Source: Phoebastria nigripes | Lineage: Eukaryota > Chordata > Aves > Procellariiformes > Diomedeidae | Length of the DNA stretch: 64,000 nt | Direction of reading: 5' to 3' | NCBI GenBank assembly: GCA_035582835.1 | Contig: JAYKAV010000411.1 | Span: 1,200,843-1,264,842 of the forward strand | Shown: in pieces, positions 24,201 to 36,925 of the stretch | How positions within the stretch are numbered: position 1 is the first letter of the stretch | Layout: each line of letters opens with the position of its first letter | Program-made: the position numbers and the translations under genes | The notes under the pieces: generated by a model | The model's input: only the letters and a program-made list of their open reading frames with translations | What the model was told of the DNA's origin: nothing | Database searches by the model: none

Positions 24201-24659
24201 AGTAGAGAAAATTTGGAAAGATTCATGTAATATTTCACCTTGGTTTTGCTCAAAAAGGGGAAGATTAAATGCTAATACAGCAATGGGGAATAGGAAGAAT
24301 GTAGGATGGGTAGCAAAGAAAAAGGCACAGATACAGACAAAGGCAAAAACCAAGTAATGTTAATGTGTCAAAATGAAATAACTGAAAAGTGGATATACCA
24401 TTTCCAGCGTTTTGGGAAAAAAAAGGAGGAATATCATAGAACAGTTCAGGACACCCCCCTTGCGATAAGAGAAGACTCATGGAGTTCCTAACTGGAACAC
24501 ATGGATTAGAGGGGATTTGCAGTTGAGGAAACACAGAAGTAAAAATAAAGATGGGTAGTAACATTCTATGTTAAGGAAGTAATGATCTGCAAATAAAACA
24601 TAGGGAATAAAACAGCTCATAATTTAATTCCAATTTATTTTTGGAAAAGATGGTTACAG
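21246..24659. other. Non-coding stretch right of the CpG island
   Basis: GC content falls abruptly to background. There are no recognisable exons or repeats apart from a T17 run at 22,341-22,357. Open frames at 21,257-21,984 overlap each other, are short, and look like nothing familiar. Much of 22.4-24.1 kb has more T than A on the + strand, the opposite of the left flank. Confidence 0.5.
22341..22357. repeat. T17 homopolymer
   Basis: An uninterrupted run of 17 T. On the minus strand it would be an A-tail, but no retroposed body is recognisable next to it. Confidence 0.9.
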
Positions 24660-26300
24660 AGTGTATTGAGAGGAGAGGGCTGTGAGATTGTTACAGATCG
24701 CTGGGTGGAAGTTTTGGAGGTGGCTAGAAAACTCCATATTATTAACGAGATGGGACTGACTGGATGCAAAGAACCAGTCAGTGAGATTTCAAATTCCCAG
24801 TTAATAGTTCGGGGAATACATGCTACTCATTATTGGGGCCAGACATTCTGGACTGTGGTAGTCAATGAATTCCTCCTCCAAACTGTCACTGAGCCTGTAA
24901 GAAGTAAAGCTATTGGATGGTTCCAGAATATGCCCTCGAAGGCCTGACTGTAGATAGTAACCCTGGAGTAGGTGATCACAAGTTGTGTGATGAAAGGTAG
25001 GGGTGAAAGGAAGTAGAACATTCTCAATTTCAGAAAGGCAAACTGTGATAAATGAAGGTATGTGGCAATAAAATCAGCTTGTATAATGAAATTAGAAATT
25101 TGAATGTGGAAGAAGCCTTAGGTATCTTAAAGCCAAAATTGCTAATTCCATTGGGATTCTGTATCTCACACAAGGCAAAAAGGTTTACAGGTAGACGCTT
25201 CAAGGCATAACTGGAAAAGAAGTGGTATCAAGAGAGAAGTTAGAATTATAAGCAGAGAGCATATAATAAAACAGAAAAGAGGTCTCATTCGGGAAAGATC
25301 TCAAACACCAATAAATGTGAGAATGAAGGCAGAATTTATCTGGAAAATCAGATTAATTTAGACCTTGCATATGATATCTGGAAAACCAGCAAGTTATCCA
25401 GCTGTAACATAATATTGTAAGAAAGAAGTGATGTTGCTCTCCAGTGAAGAAGAAATGGGGATCAGAGATAGTCTACATCTGATTCTAAAACTAAATGCAT
25501 ATCTTTNCTCAATTTTCAGTAAAGATGGTGATGCTGAATGCAGGGTTAGAGGGCAGGATGGCTAATAGCTAGGAGGGAAAGGAAATTGCTAGTAGCACAT
25601 GTAAGATGAAAATAAAACACAGTCTACAGCCTCTGGGCAGAAAGAACGGATAGATAATGCCCGTTCCAGAAGTCAGGAAACAGCATCAAATGAAATCACT
25701 TGTCTCATAGTAAGCTTTTTAAAGTAAGTATAGCAGAAAACAATAGAGAGTAATGTTTGTTTACAAAAGGTGGACCTTACCAGATTATTATCTTTCTTCG
25801 ATAATATCATTCAACTTCTAGATGAAGGAGGAGGTGATAGGAATTAGCAAAGCAGTATCAGAGAGTAATGAAGGTGATGGACTATCCATAGAGGGTAAAG
25901 CAAAATCTAATGATCACAGGTGAAGTATCTGTTCTCTTTTTTTTTTTTCCCCCCTCCCCCGCTCCCCCAAAGACCAGTTTTGGGCTTAAACCTATTAGAT
26001 ATTATCCTTAACGACACTGACACAAAAAGGTGGAAAATAAATTTGTAAATGACCCAGTGCTCGGAGGAACCAACGCTAAGGAGAACTAGGAAACCATACA
26101 CAATTAAACTGATGGAGAAATAGGAAGGCAGTTAACTTCAAGAGTATAAAAGCAAGACCTTTTGGGACTAATATCAGAAGTTTCCTCTAGCAGTTGGGAG
26201 CTCATCACTTCAAAAACATCACGAAGAAGGATAGAATATTCTAGTTTATCACAGCATGATATGAAATGCCATTCAGTTTCAGCATTAGAACGACAAAAGC
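24660..26300 (+). mobile_element. Decayed CR1/L3-like LINE ORF2 relic
   Basis: Read across all three + frames, successive blocks of a CR1-clade ORF2 appear in the correct order. At 24,858-24,915 is the endonuclease block with EFLLQTVTEPVRSKA. At 24,970 is GDHKL, the equivalent of the conserved endonuclease SDH motif. Near 25,489 is the NAYLxSIFSKDG linker block. At 25,773-25,840 is the RT block DLTRLLSFFDNIIQLLDEGG. At 25,974-26,033 is PVLGLNLLDIILND. At 26,039-26,073 is KFVNDPVLGGT, where the catalytic F/Y-A-D-D has become FVND. At 26,133-26,176 is the post-catalytic NFKSIKARPFG block. Many frameshifts and stops, plus a T/C tract at 25,938-25,968, separate them. The element is old and inactive. 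It is much more decayed than the CR1 copy at 4.6 kb, so a separate and older family is likely. CR1 versus L3 was not resolved. Confidence 0.8.
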
Positions 26301-26326
26301 AATCTTAAGCATGGCTGGGCAACAGG

Positions 26327-26352
26327 TTAAGTGCCTTCACACAGGCACTTAA
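26327..26352. repeat. Perfect 10-bp hairpin with TTAA ends
   Basis: The arm TTAAGTGCCT is followed by a 6-nt loop and its exact complement, AGGCACTTAA. It lies directly after the LINE relic and could be part of its 3' end or of an independent element. A similar hairpin lies about 200 bp downstream. Confidence 0.85.
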
Positions 26353-26532
26353 TTGGCAGTGTGGAAGTACTTATTCAGAGCTCCACACAGGCAGCCATGA
26401 GCTGGCTTTGAGATGTAACAAACTGAAGGGGTTGATGTGCCATGATTATTTCTGTTGCCTTCATTTGAGCTTTGTTCATGTTGTTAAATTGTGTGGGGAC
26501 AAAACAGCCACAAGTTGTCAAGCCAGTTTGTA

Positions 26533-26560
26533 ATTAAGCCATGACTTAGCATGGCTTAAT
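26533..26560. repeat. Perfect 11-bp hairpin with TTAA ends
   Basis: The arm ATTAAGCCATG, a 6-nt loop and the exact complement CATGGCTTAAT form a stem of 11 bp. The architecture (stem of 10-11 bp, 6-nt loop, TTAA near the outer ends) matches the hairpin at 26,327 although the inner sequences differ. Confidence 0.85.
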
Positions 26561-27019
26561 AAGTTACTACTCCACAGACAAGCTGTAATAACTGCCTGGG
26601 TGCATGCTCCCAGCTCATCCAGCTGCTGAAGTAAAATGTGTTAGTTTAAGCTACTATACACTGCTATAGCATCCTAGCCNATTAGCAATAACTTGCCTTG
26701 GTAACCCAATCACTTGTGAGCATACGTTTACGCTTTTCCTCCATGCTACTGGGAAGCTCAGAACTCAATGCAGTATTGTAGGTAGCATGGGAGATAGACT
26801 AAAGTGTTAGTTTTGTTAACCTCTTGCTGAGATGTCTCCTTTTGCAGTCTAAAATCTTGCTAAACATTTTACTTTGATGTTAGAATACCAATTTTTGCTT
26901 AGACTACTCTCACCTGTCATCCCTAACATGTCTTCATCGTTATTACTGCCCTGGTTTGTTCTTCACTGACTATCTGGACTTTAGATTACTTTTTCTACCC
27001 TTTGACTGAAATATTTTAA

Positions 27020-27079
27020 GAGAGCTTAAAATGGTTTTGAGAGAGCTTAAAATGCTTTAAGAGAGTTCAAAAGCTTAAG
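27020..27079. repeat. Three-copy tandem repeat of about 20 bp
   Basis: Units begin GAGAGCTTAAAATG at 27,020 and 27,041, with a degenerate third copy (GAGAGTTCAAAAG) at 27,061. Unit lengths are 21, 20 and 19 bp. Confidence 0.75.
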
Positions 27080-27999
27080 CATAATCAACTGTAAAGTACT
27101 TATGTTCTTATCATCTTTTAAGCTTATGTTAGTGAAGAAGTCAATCAAGTTTGGCTAGCAAGCTTGCTTTTAGGCTCCATAAAGTAGGTGACTTCTGGTA
27201 ACAACATCCTTTCAATTTTCAAACATCTTTCAAATGCAGTGTTAGATAGATACAATGTTATATANTACAGACCATTCTAATGAAAATTCAAAACCAAGCA
27301 TGAGATTCAAAAAGAAAAAAAAATTAAATCTGAAGATATTATCATTGAAATATGCAGCTTTTAACCGAGATATATTACTGTCGATGCAATTCCATTGCTA
27401 CTTTTTCCTGCCCACTTACACTTCTGTCCTAAGCATGCCTCTAATAGTAATCTAATGACAACAAGTTAACAGCTTCCTACTTGATCTTTGTGATATTTTC
27501 CTAATTCATATGGAATCACCATTACTGTTAATTCACTATTTTACCCTTCCTTACTGTAACTATGAGAAGTAATTGCCTGGGAGAGTGGCAAAGGTTGCTT
27601 CATAAAATCAGTGACACTTCAAGAATACTTTCCTATGTTTCCATTCACCATCATCTCTTTCTCCCCATTGTTGAGGGAGAACAACAGCTTGAGAGCCCCA
27701 GTGAGATAGGGGGCTTGTAACACGCACTGTTCTCATCTACCCATGGGTAAAAGAAGCTGCCTAGAATGGGGCAACACACCAGGCACAAGCAATCTGATCT
27801 ACGTGAGTGGTTTGTATTATTCGAGGACATTTCTGGTGAGGGCATTCTGTTAAGATCAGCCGAGCTGTTAAACTGGAATGGATGTGACTTATCATCCTTC
27901 TGAGGGGAAAACCACCAGCAACCAAACTGTGCACAGTGTGAAGGGTTGCCCTAACACACACTTAAAACATTAAACAATGAGCAAAGCAGGTCTTGAGAA

Positions 28000-28016
28000 T
28001 TTTTTTTTTTTTTTTT
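28000..28016. repeat. T17 homopolymer
   Basis: An uninterrupted run of 17 T followed by AAAA. No associated retroposon body is seen. Confidence 0.9.
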
Positions 28017-29394
28017 AAAAGACTGAGGGGGAAAAAATGTCATCTTCTGACAGAAACTTCATGCATGTCCAGTAGGTCACTGAACCTTTTNCTGAAGAAC
28101 TGAACTGCAGCAGGGGTGGTTGAGTAGTTTATAGATGCATGCAACTGATGAATACCAGTTTAAGTAGAAGGAAAGGTGGCAAGAAATCAAACAAACCAAG
28201 AAAAGTAAGCCCACAGCAAGGGAAGAGCCTCTGTTTCTCTAAAATCTTGTAATGTCTAAGCAGTGCTCTCTGGTATCCATCCCCAGTGGTGCACAACCCC
28301 AGAAGAGGTGGCCCAGCAGGCCAGAGCTGCAGACGTGACTGGTTGTGAACTTGCTAATGGAAACACTTGGTGGTGACTCAGAGAGTCACCAATAGCAAAC
28401 CCATGCAGTAAGATCAACAGGCTGCGCACCAGCTTGCTGGGAGGCAAAGCTAATAAGCATGATTGGCAAGAGGGATAACACTGACTCCAAATGGAGCCCC
28501 TCCCTAAGTTATTACAAAAAAGAGTTAATTCTTCCTTTTCTGCATTTCTGTAGGGTGGTTTGATAGGTGCTATCCCTGACCATCAAAGTGGCCCATGTCA
28601 GACACTTTGTCACATTGCAGCCATTTAAATTTTGAGCTCTGAGCAAAGAGCTTAGCCTTCTGCATGCTAAATCCAGGTACATCCCCTGCATTGTCTTACA
28701 GTATCCACAGTTCAAAAATTAACATTTTTAATGTTAAAACATAAAAGCATGTAATGAATCTTGACAAAGAAAAGCAAAGCAGGATGTAGGCCAGGTTCCA
28801 TGTTGTTATTTATTAAGGTTTTTTTCAATTAACAGTGTTTTGTTTTGTTTTTCCAATTATATACTAACAGACAGAACAACTGTTTTAAGGTGAATATGTT
28901 GTATTTAGTTTTGAAAGTATTGTTAACTCCTCCTTTGTCTAGTTATTAAATCCTTCCTAAAAAAGAAAATGTGTGTATTTCTTACTAGCATATCCACATG
29001 GAGATTATTCATGACAAGGGTATTAATTAATTATATAAGCTATTCTTCTGGCTTCTAAAAATTATATTAGTGTCTGGACAGAAGAAAAAACCCCCACTCA
29101 GATACATTCTCACCATAGTGACCTACGAGACAACTGTCACAACAGAAGCTGCTGTTGCCACTACAATTTCCAGAGCTCCTGCTGTTTGTGTTGTTGCTGA
29201 AGAGAAAATCCACTGCCCTTCGCTGCACTTAAAGCTCAGTAAGATCAGATGGCAGCTTAAAGATAATGTTCACACTTCACCATACATCAGTATCAAAGAG
29301 AAAATGAGATGATCAAAATATGCCAACCATAATAATAGTGTCAACATTAAACTTCCTTTGAGGTACCGAGCGCTCTGACTCCCTCCTGTTTCAG

Positions 29395-29466
29395 CAAAGG
29401 GAAACTAGCATCATGATCACAGCCTTTGGGTTCAGCTCTGCTCAAGCCAGAGTGCCACTAATCTTG
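29395..29466 (+). other. Candidate 72-nt exon
   Basis: A very good acceptor (GACTCCCTCCTGTTTCAG) and donor (TCTTG|GTAAGA) enclose 72 nt, a multiple of three. One frame is open throughout and begins QRETSIMITAFGFSSAQ. No protein family is recognised. A non-coding RNA exon or a decoy are alternatives. Confidence 0.22.
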
Positions 29467-32157
29467 GTAAGAATACAAGCCAGGTAGGAAGTAGAGGATT
29501 GACCCCCCTTCAAAGGAAAAATAAAATCTAGTGGTGTTTTTAAAACACAAAAATAAATTAGTAGTTGCATTTATCAAAGAGAAAATATAAAATAAGAATA
29601 GGCATGTTGTCTCTCTGCACGATGAATGTTATGAACTCTGTTCCCACACTCCACCAAAGGACTGCCAGTTAAAATAAGCGTGTTGCAAAGGTGCCTTTTT
29701 GCCAACAGGACAACTAAGTCAGTGAAATGTGTAAAGCATACCTTCTTGACAGGCTACCTGTTGCCTAACTAATTAAGTGTATTGCAAATGATTAGAAAAG
29801 ATTTTCTAATTTCGAAGATAATCTAAAGCTAGTGACAAGAGGACATGGGATTTTAAATGTGAAAGTTCAACTCCAGAGAAATGAGCAGTTTCATGAATTT
29901 CACACTCCACTTTACAAAAATGAAACAAAACCAACAAAGTCTTGGTGATAGGACTTGACATTTTAAAAGCAGTATTTCTTGAAGTGAGAGGACCCCCGCA
30001 AGACCTCTGATTAGCCTGCTCACTATCAAAAAACTCTGGAATAAATAACTGAGAGAAACTGCTGGGATACCTATAATTAACTATGCCTAAGGGAATTAGA
30101 GTTGGAAGTTGCTATGATAGTTGTAAAGCCTCATGATAAAGTGAGGAAGTAAGAGGAATGGAAATTATGAGAAAATGCTCCAAACCCTAAACTGATCATC
30201 ATTATTAGTGACATCTCATTGTGAACCCTATAAATAAAGTAATCGATTTTTCACAAGCCACAGGGTTAGGGTCTGATGTACAGTTGATAGTTTTATTATA
30301 TGTAATTTATAAGATCTTAAAAAGCCATGAAAAAAAAGGTTCATAATAGAAGTTATACTGTCTGGGAAATGCAGACCCAAATCAAATTATAATTCAACTG
30401 ACTTTCTAAGCAGGAAGGTAAATCTAAGTTTGGAAATGAGTGTGTCAAAGGATCACTGCATATCAGAGATGATTCAGTTTGAGACAAGTGTAAACAGATT
30501 TCATTTTCATTCATCTAAATAGCTCAGGTTGATCAAAACTACCATACAATATATTAGAATTTTCTCTAAATTGAAGGAAGCAAGGGAAGGGAGATGGTCC
30601 AAAGAAATGTTCTGAGGTTTACCCTCCCTTGCAGTGAGGGAAGTCCCTCATACTTTGGGCTGAGGCAGGCAAAAACCCAACAGAAAAGTACATCCTGAAG
30701 TGCAGTTGTACTGGCTCCTTGGCTGCTGGAGGCAAGCTGTGAGTGACTGCCAGAACAAGGTACATATTGAAATTGGATTTTCTTGTTTCCATGCTTTTTG
30801 TTTGTGTGTTTAAGTTTGTTTCCATTTTGTAATCAGAAACTTAACCCTTTGCTAGTATAATCTTTTTTTCCCCTCATTTAGCTTTGCCTAGTAACAGCAG
30901 TGATTTCAAGTAACTGTGGCAAGCACAAGGCACATTATTTCTGAAAAAGCATCAAGTCCAAATAAATGAGTTGGCACACATACCTTTAGGACACCCACAA
31001 CCTGGGAGAAATTTGGGACACCAAGGCATTTCTTAACAAATAGCAAGAGTCAGTGTTACGCTATGGGGAGAAGTCTTTCCAGTGGGGCATTGATTGAACA
31101 CATGAGATTGCACAATTGCAGGTGCCCAACTGAGATTAAATCTTTTGGAGGTTACACAGTGCTCTGGCACCACCGAGGATGCAACGTATTGCAGGGAAGG
31201 AGGGGTGAGGCAGAAGAATAGGTAGAACTCCCGAGACAGTCAAGCGAGAGTGCCGCAGGGAACCGCAGAGTGTACAACTGCCAGGATAAGCCAAGTGAAT
31301 ATCTTGCATCTAGAAACAGATTCAAGAAATGTAAATATTACATTCCATTGCAAAAGGGTATAAGAACAGCAAAATTCTGAGAGCTGGAAAAGAAAGAATG
31401 ACAACAGACACTGGAGAGCACTACTGTGCAAAGCTCTTCAATGGTAACAAGCTCAGTTTTTTCCATGAAGTGTTTGGGGAAAAAAAAAGTTGAGAGGCTC
31501 CACAAGTGAAATGCAGTAAGTGCAAAGGTAAGTACATAGTGGACACTGCCAAACACACTGCTGGCACTGTCATATTACAGTAGGAGAGTTAAAACTGGAT
31601 GCCAGCAGTGTATAAGCTATAGAGTTACAGAAAACCTCAGTGCCAGTTTATTCAGATAGAGAGGGACCTGTGGATACAGGCTTTGCAACGGTGTATGTTT
31701 ATCTAAGATAGGCCAGTGTTAGCTGAAACACCATAAACTGCTTATTTGCATTGCTAGATGGGGCTTGGGAATTTTCACTCCTTGAAAAAAGTGTTACTTT
31801 TTTCAATTACTAGCACATCACTATTACATTATCATTATATTTTTTGCAAATCAGGAGTAAAAGAAAGGAAGATACAGTATTTGCAGAGACATCAGAAGGA
31901 GCAGGGGCATTCAGTCTCCAGCNGCTATGACTTCCAGGTTTATTTATTCAGTCTGTGACCCTCTGGAATAGGCTGTAGGCAAGATGACTAGCTCTGATAG
32001 TGGCAGTAGCCTACTTTTAACCACCATTCCTTCCAGAGGCCCTTTCCCTGCCCAGCAGTAAAACACAGGAAGGACCAGAGCCCCTTGAGAAAGAAGGCTT
32101 TTAGAAATAAGCTACTGTCAGAACAATTAATCCATAATCACTCTTTTCTCCTCACAG

Positions 32158-32303
32158 GTCTGTGGCATTGCTTGGAGAGGAGACCAACAGTGAGCTGTCT
32201 GAATTACTTGGCAATACTAATCTACTCTCAGCTGCTATATTTCTTGGCCACTCATCTCTTCAGCATGGGAAACTTGCTGCAAGCAACCTGTTGTATATAT
32301 TCA
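32158..32303 (+). other. Candidate 146-nt exon with strong splice sites
   Basis: The acceptor CTCTTTTCTCCTCACAG (ending 32,157) and the donor TCA|GTAAGTATG (32,303/32,304) are both close to consensus. Two of the three frames stay open across the exon. One reads SVALLGEETNSELSELLGN and onward, leucine-rich. Having two open frames makes the coding signal ambiguous, and no family is recognised. It is the best single plus-strand splice pair I found right of the island and may belong to a long non-coding RNA. Confidence 0.3.
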
Positions 32304-34228
32304 GTAAGTATGGCACTTTCAGGAAATTGCTGTGTCCTGCAGCAAGGGATGGACCGCAGTATATGGCCCTCTCCTGTCACTAGAGAAAGGTGTAGCATCT
32401 CAAAAGTGCGCATCTCTACTACAGAGCATCTGGCAGGAGTTCAGCAGAGTGGACTCCTTTGTGCATGCCTCCATGATAGAAACCATGGATGGTCTCAGTT
32501 AAAATGTAGACTGTGACTGGCAGCACAACAGCAAGAGAAGGAATGTTACTAGGCAGAACATNCAGGGACTGAGATAGAAACACGTATTTCAACTTGTATT
32601 CAAACCTTGTCGTACAGCTGTGTGGTTCTCCTTGTATCATGCCCCATTACATACAGAATCTTAATGACTGCTGAGGGTTGAAGTAACAAAAAGAAGAAGT
32701 TATACTCTATTTCCAAGCACATTTAACTCAAACCACAAAACCAACAACTTCTGAATTCTAGTGACAGAATTACAAGAAAGCCCTGTGTGAACACGGATGT
32801 GGGCAGGAAGGTGTGACTAAAGACTTAAAGTCTGGGATTTTTGTTTTCCAAAAGCAAAACAAAGGGCTGTATAACCAAATTACAAGGAAGTCAGTGAAGC
32901 AGAAACCACAGGGGATGAAGCATCCACTCATCCAGTACTTTCAGATTTAGTGGACAGGGCAATGTAGTGAATCCCAGAGATGAGGAGACAGAATAATAGA
33001 CGAACTCATGCAGATTAGGAATCATGCCTGACTGACTGCAGAAGCAAGAGAAGTAAAACACACAGCCCCAAAACACTGTCAAAGCTGATATTCTTTTGAG
33101 AAATGACATAAATTCCCGGAGAAAGAGGGAAGGGCATGTGGCTTGGGGGCATCAACTGTTCTTTCAGAATATTGGAAAGGTGGAGAAAAGTCTAGAGACC
33201 TCAATCAATTTACTGAAGCATTTGATCATGTTTCTTTTGGGGGAAGATAACATGCATCTCATTTTCTGTTGCTTGAGCATTCATTAGTCATTTGTCAGAA
33301 GAGTTTAAAAAGCAAATCATGCAGGAGTAGTCCAAACAAAATATTTTTTTCTCTCCCTTAGTCTTTGTGTGGAGGGGAAAGAATCCTAGGGTGAGGATGA
33401 GACTATCATAAATCATGATTTAACAAATATATGAGTCTGTATCAAAGAGTATGAGACTGAAGAGAAGCGTTTATTTGGTTCCAAGAGAGAATCTCACTGG
33501 CATTCATCTCTTCAGTCACTGCAGCTTGTACTGTAACAACAAGAATTACTTTTCAGGCTGCTACATCACGTCAGATTTTAACCAGAACTCAGGGAGAGAC
33601 AAGTAATTGGACTGATCATGTTCCCATTAAAGTCTGCCATATAATTCCTATTTATTTCAGAAAAAGCAAAATCAGTCTGAAGATATTTGTAGTAGCGTTT
33701 AAAGAATTGCTTTCACACCTAGTTTTATATCATTTAATTCTGTTGACTTCAGTGGGGTAATATATGATTTTCAGTCTTAAAAATAAAACCAGAATCAGGT
33801 CAATTTGTCTTTTTATTAATTATTCATTGCCTAGGCCTAGGGACTTATCGTAGTTGAGGCCCATACGCACTGCTGCTAAAGCCATAGCAAAAAGGCAGTG
33901 ATTATGCATTAGGCCTTTAGGTCTATAGCATCAGTAAATTATCACTGCTTGTTATACCTGCAGTGTTTTCAGACAGACCTTCATATTTGAAAGTACAGTT
34001 GCACTTATCCACATTATTTTAAAAATTGATTTCAAAGGATTCTGCAAAACATAATCTGAACACACATTTAATAAGACATAAATACAAATTAAGGCAGCCA
34101 TTGAAGAAGCGTATCTGTCTCTGTAGTTAAAGCCTACTAAATTAAATTTTAAAGAATTCACTCAGACTGGAAATCATATCACTGTGTGTGGGCATAGAAG
34201 AAGGCTCAGTAAATTCTGGCTCGGTGGG

Positions 34229-34245
34229 TGAGTCAGCGTGAGTCA
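34229..34245. promoter_or_regulatory. Tandem AP-1 sites one helical turn apart
   Basis: Two perfect TGAGTCA heptamers start at 34,229 and 34,239, exactly 10 bp apart. The first extends to TGAGTCAGC, a half MARE, and the second is followed by TCAGC. This could be an AP-1 or small-Maf/NF-E2 enhancer element. Function is inferred from motif match only. Another single TGAGTCA lies at 44,559. Confidence 0.35.
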
Positions 34246-35587
34246 TCAGCAGACATACCATCCTACGGTTATATGAATCCACAAGGTACATTTAGAAACA
34301 TTTCACAGTAACAAAATAATGCCATCCTCCTGCTTTTTGTCTAGATGACATTAATGACAGCCCCAACTTTCCTAAAATATTGTAGGTGTTCTCAGCTCAA
34401 CATGGGAGGTTAAAAAAAAAAAAATCCATCTTTATTTTGGTATTTTCATTAAGCAAAGCTAACACAAGTATGAAAAGCTATTAGGAAAGCCTCAGGTTGT
34501 AAATAAAATCATTTACATAGTTGCATTACACTGACAGACAACTGAGCAACATCTACTTTTCAGGTGGATTTCTGATAACTTGATTGAAACACGAGGAGTT
34601 TCTTTTTCTCTCTTCCAGTTTTAATTGTTTCTATCACTCAAGATTTCAAGTGGGTAATAAGATGCTATGATAAATGAAGTTATTTAGCTGACATCACCAA
34701 CTGTGTCATAAGCAAAATAGTGTCAATTTTGTTTGGAAAGACTTTTTAATTGTGGCATCTTATTGAAAGACTCTGAATGCAATATAGATGAGCATTTGTA
34801 AAGCTGAAACTATTCCTGCTTTCTCCTCTTCCGCTTTTCTTAATTTTCATGGAAAAGTTAAATTGTTTACTTTTTATATTTCATTTCCCTCTAAAACAGA
34901 TTTCATTCTCTTCCGGCATGTCATTCCATATACGATACACAATTACCCAGCATTGCCCAATTTGTACAGCTACATAGGAAATGCATTTTTCACTCCTTCT
35001 CCTATTAATTTTGGGAGCTCTAATATTTACTTTTTCTTTAGTTTTGCTAAAGATTAGGGAAATTTCACAAGTAATATGGCTGTGTGTACAATCTAGTGAA
35101 TGGACTAGGACTGTTCATGGGCATATACGCACACAGCTATTTGGCCAACTGACCACCTCACAGCCCAGTCTGGAAACTAAATCCACTGCCACGATTAGTC
35201 ATCCACTTGGATGCCACTTACTACAGTGATGCCACACAGATGCAGCCAGATCCACATCAGCTAATTGAGTTACAAAACAGAGGCCCTGGTTCTATCAGAT
35301 ATGTTGAAATCTGTGTAAATAGAAATGGCTTAACCTCTTATTTTAGGCCGCAGACTCTTGTTTCCCGCTCTCCCAATAGCTTGGCAAATGCATTCTGAAT
35401 TTGTTCTCTCATTATTGTCAAGGGGAGGATGTTTCCTGGATTTACTTCTAACTACTACGTTTTGGTTTACTAACTAATTCCTTTCCCAGGTAGGTTATCT
35501 CTGTATCACCTACTTAGTATTTCAGGCAATTAATACTGCCCTTCATTTGCTATTGCTATGTGCTAGCAGTCTTAATAAAAACTTGCG

Positions 35588-35605
35588 TTTTTTTTTTTTT
35601 TTTTT
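35588..35605. repeat. T18 homopolymer
   Basis: An uninterrupted run of 18 T with no visible associated retroposon. Confidence 0.9.
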
Positions 35606-36841
35606 ATTCTGTGAATTATATTTTAACTGAGTAAAGAGGATACACTTGCTTGTACTGCTGCCTCTGCTATTTTTGTAAGGCATTAACCATAGTTGGGACT
35701 TGTGTACTGGATGGGGCTCTTTGGCTGGATGAGGAAACACCAATTTTGTGAATCTTGTTGAATTTAGGAGCGAACTACTGTCATTAGGACAGGTTGCCTT
35801 TGGCACACCATGCAGAAGAGTGTAGGCCCCTTAAAGGCTTTGCAAGAAGCTCTGAGGGCAAAGTGTTTTGCAAGCGTCAGAGGCACCTTAATGCTGGATT
35901 TGGGCTTCCAGTCTTTTAAGTGCAACCACAAGGACAAACTCAAAGCCACATTTACCAAACATCTATGCTGTTACTCACTGGGCAATCAGGGTTGCCAGTT
36001 CCCCACACACAGCCCAAAGATTTCGGCACTTAACCCAAGCTCTGAATAAAATCAGTTAGCAACATGTCTGTTTCTAATAGCTAGCACCTGGCAAAAAATG
36101 CACACAAAGAAAATCAGAAATACTTTTCTTCAACCATGTTCACTCAATAGTACTATTCAGTAATAGTTTTAGTTCAAAGATTTTACTCGAAGTCAAATCT
36201 TGTAGGACACTGCTGCTGTTGGCTGTAAACAGTGGAGAATGGAAAACATTTTCTGCAGAAAAACTCATTATTGTAGAGTTACATATATGCAATATACCCT
36301 TATGTACATACACATACTTATCTTCTTAGAATATATTCTCAGCATGTGGTCTTTCCACAGAAAGTCAATATTCAATACGCTTTATATATTTTAAGCTGTG
36401 TTTTATACAAAAATGTAAAGTAGTGTCTATTTTAGTAAACTCATTATCAAATGTTGCTGGAAGCAACACTCAGTCTTCTGATATATTGCTCTTTCTTCAG
36501 CATTCCTACAATTAAAGTGGGTTGATGAACACTAATTTAGGTTATCAAAAATGAGGCAAATTCCCCATTTCCTTATGCTTTTTATCAGCTACTGAATTTC
36601 ACATTTTCTGTAATTCTAGGGAAGTTTATTTCCAATCTTGCTATAAGTAGGGGAAATCCACTCTGGTAACCATACAACAGGTACAGAACAAAGGATTTGT
36701 CAAAGACGATTTAATATCTGGCTGCAGCAGATGATATAGTGAAAATAATTCTTGAGTTACCTTTGAGGGAGGATCCCTCTTCCAACAGAGGCCATCAGAG
36801 CCTGGAGGAGGTGCATGGAATTTCTTTTTCTTTTGCCACAA

Positions 36842-36925
36842 GTCCTCCCAGAAGAAACCTCAAAACTGAAGTTCACAGACTCACAACTAAAAACTTCCAG
36901 TCAGACCTACAGAGATAGAGACCTT
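36842..36925 (+). other. Candidate exon after a long pyrimidine tract
   Basis: An acceptor with a long pyrimidine tract (TTTCTTTTTCTTTTGCCACAAG) precedes a segment with one open frame containing LPEETSKLKFTDSQLK. Two alternative donors follow, CTT|GTGAGT at 36,925 and CCA|GTGAGT 12 nt later. Composition is protein-like but no family is recognised. Confidence 0.2.

Noticed and set aside
32085..32516. 143-codon plus-strand ORF
   Set aside because: It reads straight through a strong acceptor and donor, and the overlapping frame is also open. The splice-bounded segment is kept as a candidate instead.
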